Below are positions 9,138 to 17,288 of a stretch of 64,000 nt of DNA, one piece after another (position 1 is the first letter of the stretch; each line of letters starts with the position of its first letter). This DNA comes from Streptomyces spectabilis (GTDB taxonomy: Bacteria; Actinomycetota; Actinomycetes; Streptomycetales; Streptomycetaceae). A program made the position numbers and the translations under genes. The notes under the pieces were generated by a model. The model did no database searches. It saw only the letters and a program-made list of their open reading frames with translations, and was not told the origin of the DNA. The stretch spans positions 4,412,501-4,476,500 of the forward strand of contig NZ_CP023690.1 of assembly GCF_008704795.1 (NCBI RefSeq), in the 5' to 3' direction.

Positions 9138-10142
9138 ATGCTCAGCGCGAGACGCATACTCATCGTGGCGTACGACGACTCCCAGATCCTCGATGTCGCC
9201 TGTCCCAGCGGGGCGTTGGACCTGGCCAACCGGCACGGGGCCGACCCGCCGTACGAGATCGAGCTCGGGACCGTCGGGCGCGCCCCCGCGAGGAGCAGTG
9301 CCGGGATCGCCCTCGGGGCCTGCCGGAGCCTGGAGGAGGTGGCCGGGCCGCTTGACACGCTGCTCGTGGCGGGCGGCGGCGGGTACGCGCGGGCGGCGGC
9401 CGACACCCGCCTGGTCACCCAGGTCCGGCGGCTCGCGCGCGCGAGCCGCCGGGTCGCGTCCGTGTGCACCGGCGCCTACGTCCTGGCCGCCGCGGGCCTG
9501 TTGGACCACCGCCGCGCCACCACGCACTGGCGCTACGGCGCCGAACTGGCCGCGCGGCACCCGGCGGTGGCCGTCGACACCGCCCCGCTGTACATACGCG
9601 ACGGCAACGTCTACACCGCGGCGGGCGTCACCAGCGCCCTCGACCTCACCCTGTCCCTGATCGAGGACGACCACGGCCCGACCCTGGCGCGGGCCGTCGC
9701 CCGCGAGCTGGTCTCGTATCTGCACAGGCCCGCCGACCAGGCGCAGATCAGCATGTTCCTCGCGGCGCCGCCGCCGGGCGACCGCCTGGTCCGCGATCTG
9801 GCGGTGCACATCGCCGCGCACCTGGCCGAGGACCTGTCCCCGGCCGCGCTCGCCGCCCGCGCGGGCGTGAGCACCCGGCATCTGACGCGCCTGTTCGCCG
9901 CGCACCTCGGCACCACCCCGGCCCGCGCGGTGCGCGCCGCCCGCACCGAGGCGGCCGCGCACCTCGTACGCTCCAGCGCGCTGCCCCTCGCCGCGATCGC
10001 CCGCCGCTGCGGCTTCGGCTCCGCGCAGACGCTGCGCCAGGCCTTTCTCGACGCGTACGGCGTCAGCGGGGACACGATGCGCAAGATGCCGGACATGCCA
10101 CGGCCGCGGGCGGGCTCCCGGCGGCAGACTCCCGGGGCATGA
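9138..10142 (+). CDS. GlxA-family transcriptional regulator (DJ-1/PfpI domain plus AraC HTH)
   Basis: 334 residues. Residues 1-190 form a DJ-1/PfpI amidotransferase-like domain with the nucleophile-elbow sequence V-C-T-G-A-Y-V-L. Residues about 220-315 form an AraC double helix-turn-helix (L-A-A-R-A-G-V-S-T-R-H-L-T-R-L-F). Such regulators are cytosolic and respond to small molecules. The stop overlaps the next start by four bases (ATGA), so the two DJ-1 proteins are translationally coupled and probably act on the same signal. Confidence 0.9.
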   Translation: MLSARRILIVAYDDSQILDVACPSGALDLANRHGADPPYEIELGTVGRAPARSSAGIALGACRSLEEVAGPLDTLLVAGGGGYARAAADTRLVTQVRRLARASRRVASVCTGAYVLAAAGLLDHRRATTHWRYGAELAARHPAVAVDTAPLYIRDGNVYTAAGVTSALDLTLSLIEDDHGPTLARAVARELVSYLHRPADQAQISMFLAAPPPGDRLVRDLAVHIAAHLAEDLSPAALAARAGVSTRHLTRLFAAHLGTTPARAVRAARTEAAAHLVRSSALPLAAIARRCGFGSAQTLRQAFLDAYGVSGDTMRKMPDMPRPRAGSRRQTPGA

Positions 10143-10915
10143 CGCACCCCACGACACGCCGCACCGTGCTGCGCTCCACCGCCGCCACGGCCGCGCTCGC
10201 CACCGCGGGAATCGCCGCGCGGACCGCCCCCGCCCATGCCGACGCACCCCGCGAGCCCGGCACCGCGGGCCCCCGGATCGGCATCCTCCTCTACGACGGC
10301 TACAGCCTCCTCGACCCCACGGGCCCCGCCGAGGTGCTCTCGCGCGTGCCGGGCGCGAGCGTCACGATGGTGGCCGAGCGGCGCGGCCCGGTGCGCACCG
10401 ACACCGGTGACGTGGCCGTCGTCGCGGACCGCTCCCTCGACGAGGCGGGCCGCCTGGACGTGCTCCTCGTCCCCGGCGCGGGCAACCGCGGCCTCATCGC
10501 GGCGATGCGGAACCAGACCCTCCTGAAGTGGATCCGCGCCACGAACCGGCACACCCGCTTCACCACCTCCGTGTGCACGGGCTCCCTGGTGCTGGCCTCC
10601 GCCGGGCTGCTCGACGGCCGCCGCGCGACGACGTACTGGGCATCGGCGGAGTACCTGGAGAAGACCTTCGACGTGACGTACGTACCCGAACGCTACGTGG
10701 AGTCGGGGAAGTTCCTCACGTCGGCCGGGGTCTCGGCGGGGATCGACATGGCGCTGCACCTCGCGGCGCGGCTCACCGACGACGACACCGCGCGGGCGAT
10801 TCAGCTGGCGGTCGAGTACGACCCGCGTCCGCCCTTCGATGCGGGCGACTGGCGTCGGGCCAGTGCGGAGTTGAGGGCCCGGGCCCTCAAGCTCCTGGAG
10901 GACTCTCAGGTGTAG
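10139..10915 (+). CDS. Exported DJ-1/PfpI family protein (Tat signal)
   Basis: 258 residues. The N-terminus has a twin-arginine pattern (T-R-R-T-V-L-R) followed by an Ala-rich hydrophobic stretch and A-H-A cleavage site near residue 34, so export by Tat is likely. The mature part is a DJ-1/PfpI domain with V-C-T-G-S-L-V-L. It overlaps the regulator by 4 bases. An extracytoplasmic DJ-1 protein coupled to a cytosolic DJ-1 regulator suggests related substrates, perhaps nitriles or amides; that is inference. Confidence 0.85.
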   Translation: MTHPTTRRTVLRSTAATAALATAGIAARTAPAHADAPREPGTAGPRIGILLYDGYSLLDPTGPAEVLSRVPGASVTMVAERRGPVRTDTGDVAVVADRSLDEAGRLDVLLVPGAGNRGLIAAMRNQTLLKWIRATNRHTRFTTSVCTGSLVLASAGLLDGRRATTYWASAEYLEKTFDVTYVPERYVESGKFLTSAGVSAGIDMALHLAARLTDDDTARAIQLAVEYDPRPPFDAGDWRRASAELRARALKLLEDSQV

Positions 10916-10927
10916 AACCTCGTTCGT

Positions 10928-10979
10928 CTGCGGGTTCGTCGTGGCTGGTCGCGCAGTTCCCCGCGCCCCTTTGGGGCGC
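10928..10979 (+). repeat. Dispersed Streptomyces intergenic repeat with terminator hairpin, copy A
   Basis: 52-bp element ending in the hairpin GCGCCCC-TTT-GGGGCGC, 12 bases after the DJ-1 gene. It matches the reverse strand of 58579-58630 at nearly every position. From memory this element recurs between genes in many Streptomyces genomes and probably acts as a terminator. Confidence 0.8.
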
Positions 10980-11000
10980 GCCCCAAAGGCGCGCCCCCCG

Positions 11001-12119
11001 TCACGCTCTCGGGTAGCGGGCCAGCCAGCCTGGGGACGCGCCTGCTGGGCTGTGGAGGGCGGGTCCCTGGGTCATCTCCATGGCGAAGTCGTCCGCGAGT
11101 TCCAGGACGGTGGCGCGGCCCTCCAGTTCGGTGAGCCAGCCGGGCGGCAGCGCGGTCTCGCCGTGCAGGGCGCCGAGCAGCGCCCCGCACAGCGCGCCCG
11201 CCGCCGTGGAGGACGCGCCGTGGTTGACGGCGAGGCGCAGGCCGTGGCGGACGTCCTCGCCCACGAGGGCGCAGTACACGGCGGCGGAGAGCACGCCCTC
11301 CGCGTCGCCCTCGCCGATCAGCTCCTCGACGCGGGCCGCGTTCGGCATGCCCTGCCGTACGGCGCCGAGCGCGTGCCGCAGACCGTCGGTGACGGGCTGG
11401 TGGCCCGGCCGCGCGGCGAGCAGCGAAAGGGCGCGCTGCACGGCCCCGTCGAGGGACTCGCCCCGGGCAAGACCGTGCACGAGGACGGCGTGCGCGCCCG
11501 CGGCGAGGTAGGCCTGCGGGTGCCCGTGCGTCTGCACGGCGCACTCCACGGCGAGCTGCAGCACGAGCTGCGGCTCCCACCCCACGAGCAGCCCGAAGGC
11601 CGCGGACCTGGCGGCGGCCTCCGCTCCGCGCTCGCCCGGGTTCTTGGGCACGTCGAGCGTGCCCATGCGGTCGTCGGCGAGCCCGGTGAGACAGGCGCGG
11701 GCGGGCGCGCGGCGCGAGTACAGCCACTCCTCGCGCGCCAGCCAGCCGTCCTCCTTGCGCCGCTCGTCGGGCCCCCAGTCGTGCTGGGTGACGGCCCACC
11801 GCAGATAGGCCCGGTGCAGATCGGTCGGCGGGTGCCAGGCTCCCGTGTCGCGCCGCACCTGGGCCCGGATGAGCCCGTCCACGGTGAAAAGCGACAGCTG
11901 CGTGACGGCGGTGACGGCGCCGCGCCTGCCGTGCGCGGGCGCGAGTTCGGTGAGGCCCTCGGCGCCGTGCGCGGCCCGGATCTCCGCCAGGTCCGCCCCG
12001 TCCACGGGCGCGCCGAGCGCGTCCCCGACGGCGGCCGCGAGCAGCGTGCCGCGGACCCGGCTGCGGAAGTCCTGCTGCTCGGTGCGGCCCCACACCCCCG
12101 TGGTTGCTACGGCACTCAC
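11001..12119 (-). CDS. ADP-ribosylglycohydrolase-fold protein lacking metal ligands
   Basis: 372 residues from GTG 12119 (AAAGGGGG upstream; an ATG at 12161 has no ribosome site). The helical DraG/ARH fold is recognisable from G-D-A-L-G-A-P near residue 33 and the C-terminal G-A-L-C-G-A-L-L-G-A-L-H-G. Active enzymes bind two Mg ions with T-D-D-T and D-T-D motifs. Here those positions read T-A-V-T and A-S-S-T, so hydrolase activity is doubtful. It may bind ADP-ribose or ADP-ribosylated protein instead. It stands alone, convergent with the DJ-1 gene. Confidence 0.8.
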   Translation of the reverse strand: MSAVATTGVWGRTEQQDFRSRVRGTLLAAAVGDALGAPVDGADLAEIRAAHGAEGLTELAPAHGRRGAVTAVTQLSLFTVDGLIRAQVRRDTGAWHPPTDLHRAYLRWAVTQHDWGPDERRKEDGWLAREEWLYSRRAPARACLTGLADDRMGTLDVPKNPGERGAEAAARSAAFGLLVGWEPQLVLQLAVECAVQTHGHPQAYLAAGAHAVLVHGLARGESLDGAVQRALSLLAARPGHQPVTDGLRHALGAVRQGMPNAARVEELIGEGDAEGVLSAAVYCALVGEDVRHGLRLAVNHGASSTAAGALCGALLGALHGETALPPGWLTELEGRATVLELADDFAMEMTQGPALHSPAGASPGWLARYPRA

Positions 12120-12223
12120 CGAACCCCCTTTCCCGTGCCTCGGCGTCCGACTCCGCAGCACTGTAATCGAACGGGAACGGTGGGTTCAGGGTGCACGTGG
12201 TTTGTGCGGAAGGTGCGGTTTCC

Positions 12224-12664
12224 CTAGTTCCCGTCGGGAGTTGGGCGGTGTTCGACGTATTCGACGACGGTGCCGTCGGGGTGCCGCACGGTGAAGCCCG
12301 TGCCGGTCGGGACCCGGTGCGGCGGGTCCAGGACCTCCGTGCCCTCCTCCGCCGCGAGCCGGGCCAGATACGTCTCGGCGGAGTCGACGATCAGCGTGCC
12401 GTCCGTGGCCCGGAACGGCGCGAGCGTCTCCTCGTCGCCCTCGACGAGCAGGAAGCTCCCGACGACGGCGAGCGTGAGCCGCTTCTCCGGATACGTGAAC
12501 CGCATGTCCCGCTCCACGCCGAGCAGCCGCTCGTAGAAGGAGGTGACGGACTCCAGGGTGCCGAGGGGGGTGTAGACGCGGATGAGGGTGCGGGGCGCGG
12601 CGAAGCCGGAGGAGTCGTTGACGCGGCGCCAGACGGTGGGGGTGAGGTCGGTGTCGTTGCTCAT
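12224..12664 (-). CDS. VOC (glyoxalase-like) family protein
   Basis: 146 residues from ATG 12664. Two half-domain patterns are visible: L-E-S-V-T-S-F-Y-E-R-L-L-G near the N-terminus and H-P-D-G-T-V-V-E-Y-V-E-H at the C-terminus, typical of a single vicinal-oxygen-chelate module. Substrate unknown. Divergent from the MmyB-type regulator with a 69-base shared upstream region, so that regulator may control it. Confidence 0.8.
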   Translation of the reverse strand: MSNDTDLTPTVWRRVNDSSGFAAPRTLIRVYTPLGTLESVTSFYERLLGVERDMRFTYPEKRLTLAVVGSFLLVEGDEETLAPFRATDGTLIVDSAETYLARLAAEEGTEVLDPPHRVPTGTGFTVRHPDGTVVEYVEHRPTPDGN

Positions 12665-12733
12665 GCGCCAAGGCTCGCGCGGGGAATGCCCGCCGACCAG
12701 GCGGGTGTTCATGGGGTGAGTGGAGGTAACACG

Positions 12734-13630
12734 ATGACGGACCCGGCGCCGCCCCCGACAACCACCCGGCCCGCGCCCGCGGCACCCACCCGGCCCGCGC
12801 CCGCGGCACCGACGCGGCCCGCGACCCTGGCGACCGACCCCGCCGCGCTCCGGCGGGAGCTGGGTGGCTTCCTGCGTGCTCACCGCGAGCGCGTGGCCCC
12901 GGCCGACGTGGGGCTCCCGGGCACGGCGCGGCGTCGCACGTCCGGCCTGCGCCGCGAGGAGGTCGCGGCGCTCTCGGGCGTCTCGGTGGCCTGGTACACC
13001 TGGCTGGAGCAGGGCCGCGTCGACACCTCGCGGCAGGTCCTCGACGCGGTGGCGCGGACCCTGCGCCTGGACGCCGCGGCGCACCGCCACGCCCTCGGCC
13101 TGGCGGGCTTCGCCACCTTCGAGACGGGCCCCTCCACGCCGGTGGACCACCAGCCCATGCTGGACGGCTGGGCCACCCCCGCCGCGCTCCTCGACCCGGC
13201 CCTGGACCTGCGCGCCTGGAACGGCCCGTACGCGGCGCTCTGGCCCGACCCGGCCCACGTGCCCCCGGCCCGCCGCAACCTCCTGCTGCTCCTGGCCACC
13301 GACCCGGGCCACCAGCGCGTCCTGCCCGACTGGGAGCCGCTGGCCACGGACCTCTACCGCCACTTCCGCACCCGCGCGGACCGCGAGCCCCCGGCGTCCC
13401 GCAGCCACGAGGTGACCGCCCTGCTGCGCGCGGAGCGCCCCGAGCTCGACGCCTGGTGGGCCTGCCGCTCAGTGGCCGACTTCGCACCGCGCGCCGTCAC
13501 CCTCACCGCTCCCGACGGCGACGTACGCCCGTACGAGATGACCCTCCTGCTCACCCCGGAGCCGCGGGGCGGGGCGGTCCTGGTGCAGACGCCGGTCGGC
13601 GGAGGCCCTCGCGCACCGGGTCGTACCTGA
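12734..13630 (+). CDS. MmyB-type XRE transcriptional regulator
   Basis: 298 residues; ATG 12734 follows GGAGG. After a Pro/Ala/Thr linker of about 35 residues comes a helix-turn-helix with T-S-G-L-R-R-E-E-V-A-A-L-S-G-V-S and W-L-E-Q-G-R, then the MmyB-like ligand-binding domain (D-L-R-A-W-N, R-N-L-L-L-L-L). In methylenomycin-type and related regulators this C-terminal PAS-like domain binds a small lipid-like ligand. It probably regulates the divergent VOC gene and itself. Confidence 0.88.
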   Translation: MTDPAPPPTTTRPAPAAPTRPAPAAPTRPATLATDPAALRRELGGFLRAHRERVAPADVGLPGTARRRTSGLRREEVAALSGVSVAWYTWLEQGRVDTSRQVLDAVARTLRLDAAAHRHALGLAGFATFETGPSTPVDHQPMLDGWATPAALLDPALDLRAWNGPYAALWPDPAHVPPARRNLLLLLATDPGHQRVLPDWEPLATDLYRHFRTRADREPPASRSHEVTALLRAERPELDAWWACRSVADFAPRAVTLTAPDGDVRPYEMTLLLTPEPRGGAVLVQTPVGGGPRAPGRT

Positions 13631-13690
13631 CCGACGGCCCGTGCGCCAATCCTGTTGACCGCCCCCGGCAGGCAGTGCTGGAGTCGGCGC

Positions 13691-14431
13691 GTGGACAGCA
13701 TCCCCGCCAACCGGCGGCTCTGGAACCGGATCAGCAGCGCCTACCAGCACAAGCACGACCCGCACATCGGCGCCGCGCCCCGGCTGTGGGGCATGTACTC
13801 CATCCCCGACGCGCACCTGAACGCCCTGGGCGACGTCACCGGCAAGCGCGTCCTCGAACTCGGCTGCGGCGCCGGCCAGTGGTCCAGGGCGCTCGCCGCC
13901 GAGGGCGCCACCGTGGTCGGGCTCGACCTGTCCGAAGCCCAGCTCACCGCGGCGGCCCGCGCCATGGGAGCGGACCGCTACCCCCTGGTGCAAGGCGCCG
14001 CCGAACACCTCCCCTTCGCCGCCGAAAGCTTCGACCTGGTGTTCTGCGACTTCGGCGGGCTCAGCTGGGCACCCCCGCACCTGGCCGTCCCCCAGGCCGC
14101 CCGCGTCCTGCGCCCGGGCGGGCGCCTGGTGTTCAACGTCGCCAGCCCCTGGTTCGAAGCGTGCTACGACGACGCCGCGAGCCGCGTGACGACCACGCTG
14201 CAACAGGACTACTTCGGGCTGAACACCATCGCCGAGGGCGGCGGCGCGACCAGCTATCAGCTCACCTACGGCGACTGGGTCAGGGTCCTGCGCCGCGCGG
14301 GCCTCGTCATCGACGACCTCATCGAGCCACGCCCCGACCCCGAAACACCCAACGGCTACAACGAGACCGACCCACCCGACTGGGCCCACCGCTGGCCCGC
14401 GGAACTGCTCTGGGTGACCCACAAACCGTAA
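13691..14431 (+). CDS. Class I SAM-dependent methyltransferase
   Basis: 246 residues from GTG 13691 with GGAG eight bases upstream; a TTG at 13655 is possible but lacks a ribosome site. The Rossmann SAM-binding loop V-L-E-L-G-C-G-A-G-Q-W-S is near residue 50, followed by the acidic loop G-L-D-L-S and post-motif L-R-P-G-G-R-L-V-F. Belongs to the methyltransferase-11 group; substrate not predictable. It lies 60 bases after the regulator and convergent with the next gene. Confidence 0.87.
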   Translation: MDSIPANRRLWNRISSAYQHKHDPHIGAAPRLWGMYSIPDAHLNALGDVTGKRVLELGCGAGQWSRALAAEGATVVGLDLSEAQLTAAARAMGADRYPLVQGAAEHLPFAAESFDLVFCDFGGLSWAPPHLAVPQAARVLRPGGRLVFNVASPWFEACYDDAASRVTTTLQQDYFGLNTIAEGGGATSYQLTYGDWVRVLRRAGLVIDDLIEPRPDPETPNGYNETDPPDWAHRWPAELLWVTHKP

Positions 14432-14443
14432 GTCCCGCCGGGC

Positions 14444-15022
14444 TCACACCGGGCGGCCGCCACCCTCGTTGAGGAACGACTGGTGGAGCGTGTACCGCTT
14501 GGAGGCGCGGCCGCCGGTGCGTACGGCCGCTCCGAAGGAGGCGGCGTCGGTCCACTCCTCGATGACGAAGGTCTCCTCGCCGTCCGCCGTCAGGTGGACG
14601 TGCGCCGCGAACAGGCCCGGTGCCGCCACGACCGCGCCCACCGCCGTCCTGGTCACCGCGAGCACGCAGGGCGGGCGGCCGCCGTGGTGCACCACGCTGC
14701 GGTGGAGGCGGGTCCGGTGGAGCCCCGGCCGCTCGATGCCCGGCACCAGCGAGTCGACCCGGCTCACGAGCGCGCCGCGCCGGGCCCGCGCCCACGTCAG
14801 GTGCTCCTCGTCGCTGGTCCACTGGGCGTAGAAGAGCAGGTCCGTGCCGTCCGTCGCGCGGAACACGTGCTGGGCGAGCAGCGCGGACGGCCACTCCCCC
14901 GCCGCCCACTCCTCGACCACCGCGTCGGCGGCGGCCCACGTCCGCTCGGGCGTGGCCGTGATCCACTCACTGATCAGCGCGGTCCCCGCTGCGGGGTGGA
15001 CGAGTTCCAGGAAGGGTGTCAT
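14444..15022 (-). CDS. Tandem antibiotic-biosynthesis-monooxygenase-like (ABM fold) protein
   Basis: 192 residues from ATG 15022. Two similar halves are visible, each with a strand-helix-strand pattern ending in F-Y-A-Q-W-T and F-V-I-E-E-W-T, as expected for two fused dimeric alpha/beta-barrel (ABM) units. Single-domain relatives oxidise quinols or bind haem, but many have no known role. The fold assignment is moderate and the function unknown. Confidence 0.65.
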   Translation of the reverse strand: MTPFLELVHPAAGTALISEWITATPERTWAAADAVVEEWAAGEWPSALLAQHVFRATDGTDLLFYAQWTSDEEHLTWARARRGALVSRVDSLVPGIERPGLHRTRLHRSVVHHGGRPPCVLAVTRTAVGAVVAAPGLFAAHVHLTADGEETFVIEEWTDAASFGAAVRTGGRASKRYTLHQSFLNEGGGRPV

Positions 15023-15152
15023 GGTCAGCGACCCTCGTACGTCAAGCGCGCTTGAGGTCAAGCGGCAACGTCCGGCCGGGGCGTCGGCGGGCACGGGGCC
15101 GGGTTCCGGGTGCGGCTCCTCTTCGGCGTCTTTGGCGTCGGGCCCGACCGGG

Positions 15153-15599
15153 TCACGGTTCCGCGCGATCCGGTACGAGTTCGGCCCACACCGTCTTGCA
15201 CCCGGAGGGCGCCGGAACCACGCCCCAGCGGTCGGCGCACCCCGCGACGATGCGCAGCCCGCGCCCCGACTCCTCCTGATCCCCCGGGTCCTGGATACCC
15301 GGGACCCGGTCGCCCCGGGCGTCACTCACCTCGATCCGGAGCCTCCCGGCCGCGTCGAGCCGGAGCGTCAGGCGGAAGCCACGGCCCGGCACGCGGCCGT
15401 GCGCGACGGCGTTCGCGGCGAGTTCGGCGACGATGTGCGATGCCTCGGCCGACGGGCAACCCCAGGCGTCAAGTTGACGCTCCGTGAGTAGCCGGGCAAG
15501 GCGGGCTCCCCTCCGGGAGGAGGTCAGCAGCAGCGTGAAGTGCCGTGCCTGGACGGCGGCTTGAGTCATTTCACCATTCACATCACTCAGCGTGGTCAC
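15153..15599 (-). CDS. ATP-binding anti-sigma-type protein (HATPase_c)
   Basis: 148 residues. The GHKL ATPase pattern is clear: E-L-A-A-N-A-V-A-H-G (N box) and G-R-G-L-R-I-V (G box), as in RsbW/SpoIIAB-like kinases. Proteins of this short type are common next to XRE/DUF5753 genes in Streptomyces and form the third part of WhiJ-like loci. Here it is divergent from such a regulator at 15695. The start could be GTG 15599 (AGGA close upstream) or ATG 15569. Confidence 0.85.
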   Translation of the reverse strand: MTTLSDVNGEMTQAAVQARHFTLLLTSSRRGARLARLLTERQLDAWGCPSAEASHIVAELAANAVAHGRVPGRGFRLTLRLDAAGRLRIEVSDARGDRVPGIQDPGDQEESGRGLRIVAGCADRWGVVPAPSGCKTVWAELVPDRAEP

Positions 15600-15694
15600 T
15601 CCTGTCTACCCTGACCAGCAGGGAAGCCGGTACGCAGAGCGACTGTCCGGGTACCGCTCGGAGCCGTCCGGCTCGTACGCGGAAGGTGGGCCGC

Positions 15695-16504
15695 ATGGAG
15701 GACGAGGAAGCCGCGGCGGTACTCAAGGCGGTGGGCCGCCAGGTCAAGGCGTGGCGCGAGGCGGCGGGCATGACCCAGGCGGAGCTGGGCGCGGCCATCG
15801 GGTACGGCGACGAGATGGTGTCGTCGGTGGAGCGGGGCCGGCGCGTGCCGAAGCCGGAGTTCCTGGAGGGGGCGGACGAGGTCCTGGGAGCCGGCGGCAA
15901 GATCGCGGCGATGAAGAAGGACGTGGAGGAGGCGAGGTACCCGAAGAAGGTTCGGGATCTGAAGAAGCTGGAGGAGGAGTCGGTGGAGCTTGGGGCCTAC
16001 GCCAGCCATCACATCCACGGGCTGCTTCAGACCCCGGAGTACGCGCAGGCGTTGTACGCGATGCGACGCCCCTCCTACACGGAGGAGGAGATCGAGCGCC
16101 ACGTCGGCGCTCGCATGGCCAGGAAGTCCATCTTCGAGCGCGTCCCCCGGCCACTGATCACCTTCGTCCAGGAGGAGGTGACATTGCGGCGTCCGATCGG
16201 GGGCAGAATGGTCCTGCGGCAGCAGCTCGAACACCTGTTGGGTGTCAGCAGGTTGAGGCACGTGGAGATCCAGGTGATGCCGACTGGCTGTGAGGACCAC
16301 GCTGGAATGGCAGGCTCGCTCCAGCTACTGAAGCTACGGAACGGCAAGACGCTCGGACACACAGAAGCGCAGCTTTCCAACAGGCTGATCAGCGAATCCC
16401 GCGAAGTCCAGATCGTCGAAATGCGCTATGGAATGATCCGGGCACAGGCCCTCCCGCCACAGGAGTCCCTGGTCTTCATCGAGAACGTACTGGGAGAGAC
16501 ATGA
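15695..16504 (+). CDS. XRE-family regulator with DUF5753 domain
   Basis: 269 residues from ATG 15695 with GGAAGGTGGG upstream. The helix-turn-helix covers about residues 10-65 (A-G-M-T-Q-A-E-L-G-A-A-I-G-Y). DUF5753 follows, with the typical I-H-G-L-L-Q-T-P-E-Y and I-Q-V-M-P-T. The stop overlaps the DUF397 start by four bases, so both are made together; the divergent HATPase gene completes a three-part WhiJ-like module. Confidence 0.9.
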   Translation: MEDEEAAAVLKAVGRQVKAWREAAGMTQAELGAAIGYGDEMVSSVERGRRVPKPEFLEGADEVLGAGGKIAAMKKDVEEARYPKKVRDLKKLEEESVELGAYASHHIHGLLQTPEYAQALYAMRRPSYTEEEIERHVGARMARKSIFERVPRPLITFVQEEVTLRRPIGGRMVLRQQLEHLLGVSRLRHVEIQVMPTGCEDHAGMAGSLQLLKLRNGKTLGHTEAQLSNRLISESREVQIVEMRYGMIRAQALPPQESLVFIENVLGET

Positions 16505-16785
16505 CCTCCACCCCGGCCACCGGAACCTTCGCGCTGAAGTGGCGCAAGAGCAGCTACAGCAGCAACGACGGCCCCGAGTGCGTTGAAGTCGCCCAGGATT
16601 GGCGTAAGAGCAGCCACAGCGGAAGCGACGACGCGGACTGCGTCGAAGTCGCCATAGCCAGCCCCGGCCCGGGGCCCACCGTGCACATCCGTGACTCCAA
16701 GAACAAGAACGGAGCCCAGGTGGCCGTCGAAGGCGCGGCCTGGGCTCCGTTCGTCGGCTTCGCGGCGGGGACTCAGACCGTGTAG
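16501..16785 (+). CDS. Double DUF397 protein
   Basis: 94 residues coupled to the preceding XRE gene by an ATGA overlap. It carries the DUF397 core twice: W-R-K-S-S-Y-S-S-N-D-G-P-E-C-V-E-V-A at residues 14-31 and W-R-K-S-S-H-S-G at 34-41 with C-V-E-V-A, then I-R-D-S-K and W-A-P-F-V once. So the first half-motif has been duplicated and the C-terminal half is single. It overlaps the convergent lectin gene by 13 bases at the 3' end. Confidence 0.87.
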   Translation: MTSTPATGTFALKWRKSSYSSNDGPECVEVAQDWRKSSHSGSDDADCVEVAIASPGPGPTVHIRDSKNKNGAQVAVEGAAWAPFVGFAAGTQTV

Positions 16786-17072
16786 GCGGTCCAGCCGACC
16801 GTCTCCGTGGTGTGCTTGCCGTCGGCGGTGACGCCGCCGCCGTAGATCTCGTTGAAGCGGACCTTGAAGCCCTTGTTGGTCACTTCGTGCAGGCGGACGC
16901 CGGGGGTCTCAGGACCGTTGAAGGTCTGCACGGTGACCTGGACGACGACGTCCGTACCGCTGGGGAACGGGGTCGGGAAGGTGACCTGCTTGAAGGTGTC
17001 GGTCTTCCCGCCCTGTGTTTCGGTGGAGTGGGACGAGTCCATGGTCAGCTTGCCGCTCTGGATCATGCTCAT
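16773..17072 (-). CDS. H-type lectin domain protein
   Basis: 99 residues from ATG 17072. The pattern K-Q-V-T-F-P-T-P-F-P-S-G-T-D-V-V-V-Q-V-T followed by F-K-V-R-F-N-E-I and a C-terminal V-G-W-T-A-Y matches the H-type (discoidin/snail agglutinin) lectin fold. Such lectins trimerise and bind N-acetylgalactosamine in invertebrates; bacterial roles are unknown. No signal peptide is seen, so it is probably cytosolic or leaves by another route. Its ribosome site GAGAGGGG lies inside a hairpin. Confidence 0.75.
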   Translation of the reverse strand: MSMIQSGKLTMDSSHSTETQGGKTDTFKQVTFPTPFPSGTDVVVQVTVQTFNGPETPGVRLHEVTNKGFKVRFNEIYGGGVTADGKHTTETVGWTAYTV

Positions 17073-17078
17073 GGTGGT

Positions 17079-17103
17079 ACCCCTCTCTCGCACGCGAGGG
17101 GGT
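17079..17103 (-). promoter_or_regulatory. Hairpin covering the lectin ribosome-binding site
   Basis: Arms ACCCCTC and GAGGGGGT (one bulged G) flank a 10-base loop just upstream of the lectin ATG. On the coding strand the GAGAGGGG ribosome site is the 3' arm, so folding would hide it. Confidence 0.5.
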
Positions 17104-17288
17104 GCCGGTCGGCACTCCCGGTATGTCCCTGTGCGAAGAGGGATTCAAGCAGCGGGTCGGTGGGCCAGAAAGGGCGGTTTCGGGACATTCGCCCGAGAGG
17201 TGACGGCACCCTGAGATCCGTCAGGGTGTTCCCTGATCTCTCCGGGAGGCCATTGCCGGGCCGCCGGGCCCCCGCGCAGACTGGACGC

